The notes under the pieces are model-generated. The model was not told where the DNA came from. It did not search any database and saw only the letters and a list, made by a program, of their open reading frames with translations. From Geodermatophilaceae bacterium NBWT11 (GTDB lineage: Bacteria > Actinomycetota > Actinomycetes > Mycobacteriales > Geodermatophilaceae): a stretch of 64,000 bases of DNA. The stretch covers positions 2,108,001 to 2,172,000 of the forward strand of contig CP043652.1 in NCBI GenBank assembly GCA_014218215.1, written 5' to 3'. A program made the translations under genes and the position numbers. Below are positions 60,581-64,000 of the stretch, piece by piece; positions within the stretch are counted from its first letter, which is position 1, and every line of letters begins with the position of its first letter.

Positions 60581-62049
60581 CCCTGCTGCGCGACCACGGC
60601 ACGATGCCGCTGGACGCCGTCCTCCGCTTCGCCATCGAGTACGCCGAGACCGGCCACCCGCTCACCGCACGGGTGGCAGCGACCGCGGCCTCGGTCTCCG
60701 AGCACTTCCGCACCCACTGGCCGACCTCGGCCGCCACCTGGCTCACTTCCGACGGAGCACCCCCCACCGCCGGCCGCCTGTTCCGCAACGACGTCCTCGC
60801 CTCGACCTACCGCCGACTGCTCGACGCAGCGCGCGGACCCTCCCGGGAGGCGGGCATCGACGCGGCGCTGGCTGCCTGGTACCAGGGGTTCGTCGCCGAA
60901 GCGATCGACGTGTTCTCCCGGTCCCCCGTTCGTGACGACTCCGGTCGTGATCACGCGGGCTTCCTGACCGGACACGATCTGGCCGGCTGGCGACCGACGT
61001 ACGAGCCGCCGGTCACGACCGACTGGCGTGGGTGGAGTGTCTCGAAGGCCGGGCCCTGGTCCCAGGGACCGGCGCTGCTCCAGGCGCTGGCGATGCTGGA
61101 CGGCGTCCCGTCGGTGTCACCGGGTTCCGGCGCGGGTCGGCAGGCGCCGACGGCCGACGTCGTCCACGACACCGTGGAGGCGGTCAAGCTGGCCATGGCC
61201 GATCGCGAGGCCTGGTACGGCGACGAGGCCGACGTCCCCCTGCACGACCTGCTCTCCCCGGCCTACACCGACGGCCGCCGCGCCCTGATCGGCGCACGCG
61301 CCGACCTCGGGCTCCGCCCCGGCTCCCCTGGGGGCCGTGCGCCCCGGCTGCCCCGGCACGTCACCGACCCGAGCGGTTCGTTCGCGGTCGGGGCCGGGGT
61401 CGGCGAGCCCACCGTGGCCCGCACCGGTGAGCAGGTGGTCTCCCCCGACGGCACCACCCGCGGCGACACCTGCCATGTCGACGTCGTCGACCGCTGGGGC
61501 AACGTCGTCTCGGCCACCCCCTCGGGCGGCTGGCTGCAGAGCTCGCCCGTCGTCCCCGGCCTGGGCTTCCCGCTGGGCACCCGGGCGCAGATGTTCTGGC
61601 TGGACCGCGGGCTGCCGAACTCCCTGGCCCCGCGCAAGCGGCCCCGCACCACGCTCACGCCGTCCCTGGCGCACGACCGGGAGACCGGCCGCTGGCTGGC
61701 CTTCGGCACCCCGGGCGGTGACCAGCAGGAGCAGTGGCAGCTCTGCTTCTGGCTGGCGCACACCGTCCGCGGGCTGGACCTGCAGGCCGCGATCGACGCC
61801 CCGGCCTGGCACACCACGTCGTTCCCGTCGTCGTTCTACCCGCGGGAGACCAATGCCGGTGAGGTGGTGGTCGAGTCCCGGGTGGGGGACGACGTGATAG
61901 CCGACCTCCGCGGCCGCGGACACTCCGTCGTCGTGGCCGACGCCTGGTCGCTGGGCCGGCTGTCCGCGGTCAGCACCGACCCGTCGACCGGGATCGTCCG
62001 TGCCGCCGCCAACGCCCGCGGCATGCAGGGCTACGCGATCGGCCGCTGA
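60205..62049 (+). CDS. gamma-glutamyltransferase family protein
   Basis: A 614-residue Ntn-hydrolase. It starts MVASTHWLASQAGMATLEAGGNAFDAAVATGFALHVVEPH, the usual opening of GGT proteins, with GPGGEVPILF. The autocleavage Thr and nucleophile are in RGDTCHVDVVDRWGNVVS (about residue 422), followed by SATPSGGW and GTPGGDQQEQW. Cys replaces the usual second Thr after the nucleophile. No signal peptide is visible. It acts on glutathione or other gamma-glutamyl compounds, or as a cephalosporin-acylase-like relative. GTG 60205 is set by the leaderless TAGTCT. Confidence 0.9.
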   Translation: MSSPAFTTRPELAGTFGMVASTHWLASQAGMATLEAGGNAFDAAVATGFALHVVEPHLNGPGGEVPILFARGGSGAGAGQPVLLSGQGVAPATATIDAFEHLGLELVPGTGLLAATVPGAVGAWLTLLRDHGTMPLDAVLRFAIEYAETGHPLTARVAATAASVSEHFRTHWPTSAATWLTSDGAPPTAGRLFRNDVLASTYRRLLDAARGPSREAGIDAALAAWYQGFVAEAIDVFSRSPVRDDSGRDHAGFLTGHDLAGWRPTYEPPVTTDWRGWSVSKAGPWSQGPALLQALAMLDGVPSVSPGSGAGRQAPTADVVHDTVEAVKLAMADREAWYGDEADVPLHDLLSPAYTDGRRALIGARADLGLRPGSPGGRAPRLPRHVTDPSGSFAVGAGVGEPTVARTGEQVVSPDGTTRGDTCHVDVVDRWGNVVSATPSGGWLQSSPVVPGLGFPLGTRAQMFWLDRGLPNSLAPRKRPRTTLTPSLAHDRETGRWLAFGTPGGDQQEQWQLCFWLAHTVRGLDLQAAIDAPAWHTTSFPSSFYPRETNAGEVVVESRVGDDVIADLRGRGHSVVVADAWSLGRLSAVSTDPSTGIVRAAANARGMQGYAIGR

Positions 62050-62070
62050 CCCGTCAGGGGCGGGCGGGGG

Positions 62071-62703
62071 TCAGCGGGCGAGGGCGAGGAGGGCGGGGGT
62101 GTCCTGGCCGGCCCAGGTGCCGCGCAGGACGGGGCCGCCGACGGAGCCCTCCTCGGGGCCGCCGAGCACCCGGAGCAGCACGAGCTCGCCGCCGTCGGTG
62201 CGCAGCACGGTCGTCGTGCCCTCGGTGGTGACGGTGACCTCGGCGTCGGCCGGGGGTCCGCTGAGCGTGCCCAGCGCGCCGTCGACGTGCACCCGGGCGG
62301 TGGGCTCGCGCACCTCGGGGCCGTCGGGGGTCTGGTACTCCAGCTCCGCCTGCGGGGTGCCGGTGAGCAGCGCGGAGGAGAGCGCGGCGGCGTAGACCGG
62401 GTCGGTGGGGCCGTCGTAGACGAAGCGGTGGCCCAGCACGGAGTGCTCCGTCGTCCCGACCAGGACGGCGTCCTCCAGCGGCTGGGCCCGGTAGGTCACC
62501 GGCACGTGCAGCACGGTGCCGTCCCCGGTGCGCAGCAGGAAGGTCTCGGTGCCGACCTCGCCGGCGGGGTCGTCGAAGCGGTAGGCGCCGGCGAGCTCGA
62601 GGGCGGTGGTGTCCAGCCCGGCGGCCCACGGCTGGGTGGGCACCCACGCCTGGAGCAGCTCGAGCTTGCCGGGGACGAGGGTGGCGAGGTGGATGACGGC
62701 CAT
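62071..62703 (-). CDS. maltokinase N-terminal cap-like protein
   Basis: A 210-residue protein of the actinobacterial family named for the maltokinase N-terminal cap. AVIHLATLVPGKLELLQAWVPTQPWAAG is its opening signature, followed by YRFDDPAGEVGTETFLL and LVGTTEHSVLGHRFVYDGPTDPVY. There is no kinase domain. Corynebacterium CG0192-like relatives are of unknown function. ATG 62703 is the natural start. It is convergent with the gamma-glutamyltransferase gene. Confidence 0.85.
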   Translation of the reverse strand: MAVIHLATLVPGKLELLQAWVPTQPWAAGLDTTALELAGAYRFDDPAGEVGTETFLLRTGDGTVLHVPVTYRAQPLEDAVLVGTTEHSVLGHRFVYDGPTDPVYAAALSSALLTGTPQAELEYQTPDGPEVREPTARVHVDGALGTLSGPPADAEVTVTTEGTTTVLRTDGGELVLLRVLGGPEEGSVGGPVLRGTWAGQDTPALLALAR

Positions 62704-62712
62704 GCCCGGACG

Positions 62713-63111
62713 CTAGCGCCGGACGTCGGCCGGCCCGCGCCCGACCGGGAACCCGGCGTCCCGCCACGCGGCGAACCCGCCGGCCAGGTCGGTCGCCCGG
62801 TGCAGCCCGACGGCACGCAGGCTCGCCGCGGCCAGCGAGGAGCTGTAGCCCTGGTGGCAGACCACGACCACCTCGACGTCCCAGCCGGTCGCCTCCGGGA
62901 CGCGGTGGCTGCCGGTCGGGTCCAGCCGCCACTCCAGCACGGTCCGGTCGATCACCAGGGCGCCGGGCAGCTCGCCCTGCTCGGCGCGCTGGGTCTCGGT
63001 GCGGGTGTCCACCACGAGCGCCCCGCGGGCCAGCGCGGCCGCGGTCTCCGCCGGTCCGGGTCGGTGCACGCCGTCCCGGGCCCGGGCGAGCACGTCGTCC
63101 ACGCCGGTCAC
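62713..63111 (-). CDS. rhodanese-like sulfurtransferase
   Basis: A 132-residue single-domain rhodanese. The active-site loop is VVCHQGYSSSLAA (Cys at about residue 83), with LVVDTRTETQRAEQGELPGA upstream and DLAGGFAAWRDAGFPV at the end. It moves sulfane sulfur. GTG 63111 overlaps the stop of the upstream membrane protein gene (GTGA). Confidence 0.9.
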   Translation of the reverse strand: MTGVDDVLARARDGVHRPGPAETAAALARGALVVDTRTETQRAEQGELPGALVIDRTVLEWRLDPTGSHRVPEATGWDVEVVVVCHQGYSSSLAAASLRAVGLHRATDLAGGFAAWRDAGFPVGRGPADVRR

Positions 63112-64000
63112 CGGGGTGCCTGCTCGGCCGGCCCGGGGGCGACGACGGCGGTGAGGCAGCGCCGCAGGGTGGTCACCACGCTGCCGGCCACGAACAGGTC
63201 CTGGCCGCTCTCGACACGCTGGGCCCGGACCCGGTCGGCGAGCGCCTCCACCGCGACCCGGGCCCGGGCGACCACCGCGGGGTCGCCGACCACGTCGTCC
63301 CCGATGGCGTCGTCGGCGACCGAGCGCAGGACGTCGGCGATCGCGGTGAGGGCCCGTGCGGTGTCCGGACGGAGCCTCGGGCCCATCGCGATCTCGTCCC
63401 AGGGCAGCTCGGCGGTCTCGTGCTCGCGCACCAGCTCGGTGAGGTCGGCGACCAGGAACGCCAGGCTCTCCAGCGCCCGGGCGTGCTCGTACTGCTGCTG
63501 GGCGGTGTCGGCGTGCCGGCGGGCCCGCCGGTTGCCGCGGCGGGCCTCGTCGCTGAGCCGCACCGCCTCCCGCATCCGGGTGAGCACCGGGTCCACCGCC
63601 CGCATCCGGCCCCGCCACTGGGCTCCGTCGGGCAGCTCGTCCTGGGTGAGCCCGGCGGCCAGGTCGTCGAGCTGCTCGGCCAGCAGGTCGCGCAGCAGGG
63701 CCAGCTGGGTCTGCGCCGGGGCCAGCGGCAGCGGCGGGAACGCGGCGGTGACCGCGAGGCCGATGGCCGCGCCCAGCAGGGTCAGCCCTGCGTAGCCGGA
63801 GACGTACCCGACGGGGTCGGCGTCCCCGATGATCAGGGTGAACAGCGCGGCGGTGGCCACCCAGCTGCCCGCGGTCCCCAGTGCCCGCCACCCGGCCAGC
63901 AGCACCCCGAGGGCGATGACCAGCGCGACGGTGGCCACGTTGGGGTAGGCCAGCGCGTCGACGGCGAGGGCCACCACCGCACCCAGCGAGATCGCCCCGA
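63108..64000 (-). CDS. FUSC-like membrane protein (5' end outside window)
   Basis: The frame runs off the window end and remains open past the GTG at 63977, giving at least 297 residues. Hydrophobic helices (AVVALAVDALAYPNVATVAL, LGTAGSWVATAALFTLIIGDADPVGYVSGYAGLTLLGAAIGLAV) precede a long cytoplasmic helical region (LLRDLLAEQLDDLAAGL). The pattern fits aromatic-acid exporter/FUSC family proteins. It is coupled to the rhodanese gene by a GTGA overlap. Confidence 0.8.
   Translation of the reverse strand, partial: GAISLGAVVALAVDALAYPNVATVALVIALGVLLAGWRALGTAGSWVATAALFTLIIGDADPVGYVSGYAGLTLLGAAIGLAVTAAFPPLPLAPAQTQLALLRDLLAEQLDDLAAGLTQDELPDGAQWRGRMRAVDPVLTRMREAVRLSDEARRGNRRARRHADTAQQQYEHARALESLAFLVADLTELVREHETAELPWDEIAMGPRLRPDTARALTAIADVLRSVADDAIGDDVVGDPAVVARARVAVEALADRVRAQRVESGQDLFVAGSVVTTLRRCLTAVVAPGPAEQAPR

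Overview
This is a very G+C-rich (about 73 percent by eye) stretch of chromosome with almost no non-coding space. The gene families point to an actinomycete: a furA-katG pair, an actinobacterial DUF222/HNH endonuclease, tandem dynamin-like GTPases, a PASTA kinase, SpoIIE-type phosphatases and a maltokinase-cap-like protein. The mix, together with many leaderless TAnnnT promoters, suggests Geodermatophilaceae (Blastococcus, Geodermatophilus or Modestobacter type). That placement is inference. I see no rRNA, tRNA, CRISPR array, insertion sequence or prophage. Three parS-like palindromes (9867, 36175, 47828) suggest the segment lies in the ParB-bound part of the chromosome near oriC.

Layout. 1-8.1 kb: the 3' part of a CYTH-CHAD gene, an amidohydrolase, a metallophosphoesterase, two TetR regulators, a GntR regulator behind palindromic operators, and a DUF222/HNH gene broken by a frameshift. 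8.2-12.1 kb: small enzymes (SRPBCC-like protein, alpha/beta hydrolase, MBL-fold hydrolase, aldo/keto reductase) and two small unknown proteins. 12.1-15.6 kb (minus strand): a tightly overlapping beta-oxidation operon (thiolase, 3-hydroxyacyl-CoA dehydrogenase, enoyl-CoA hydratase, histidine phosphatase) behind a palindromic operator. 15.9-22.1 kb: oxidative stress and iron: furA-katG, then an EfeUOB iron uptake operon behind a DtxR/IdeR-like box, with efeB frameshifted.

22.1-30.8 kb: a PASTA Ser/Thr kinase, an SDR, two small membrane proteins, cinA, an SRPBCC protein, AidB, a DUF1992 protein, a GNAT and a NUDIX hydrolase. 30.9-38.5 kb: a PAS-GGDEF-EAL protein, a NYN-domain protein coupled to a phospholipase-D-like protein, and a heterodimeric ABC exporter with extreme nucleotide-site asymmetry. 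38.5-50.7 kb: a signalling district with a GAF-SpoIIE phosphatase, a LOV-GAF-SpoIIE phosphatase (a candidate blue-light sensor), a RsbW-like ATPase and a STAS protein. Among these lie an M23 peptidase, a pentapeptide-repeat protein and the two dynamin-like GTPases. 51-54.5 kb: a complete OpuC/ProU-type osmolyte importer behind a structured leader. 54.6-58.3 kb: a coiled-coil protein, PHA synthase and a PhaZ-like hydrolase. 58.3-64 kb: nucleoside hydrolase, a poorly bounded reading frame, a gamma-glutamyltransferase family protein, a maltokinase-cap-like protein, a rhodanese and a FUSC-like membrane protein cut by the window end.

How the parts fit. Stress themes recur: peroxide and iron (furA, katG, efeUOB), osmotic stress (OpuC), carbon storage (phaC/phaZ), DNA or alkylation stress (aidB), and a partner-switching network fed by light and GAF sensors. 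Many neighbours share GTGA or ATGA start/stop overlaps, so translational coupling is common. Two genes (HNH and efeB) carry single-base frame changes; both should be checked against raw reads before being called pseudogenes.
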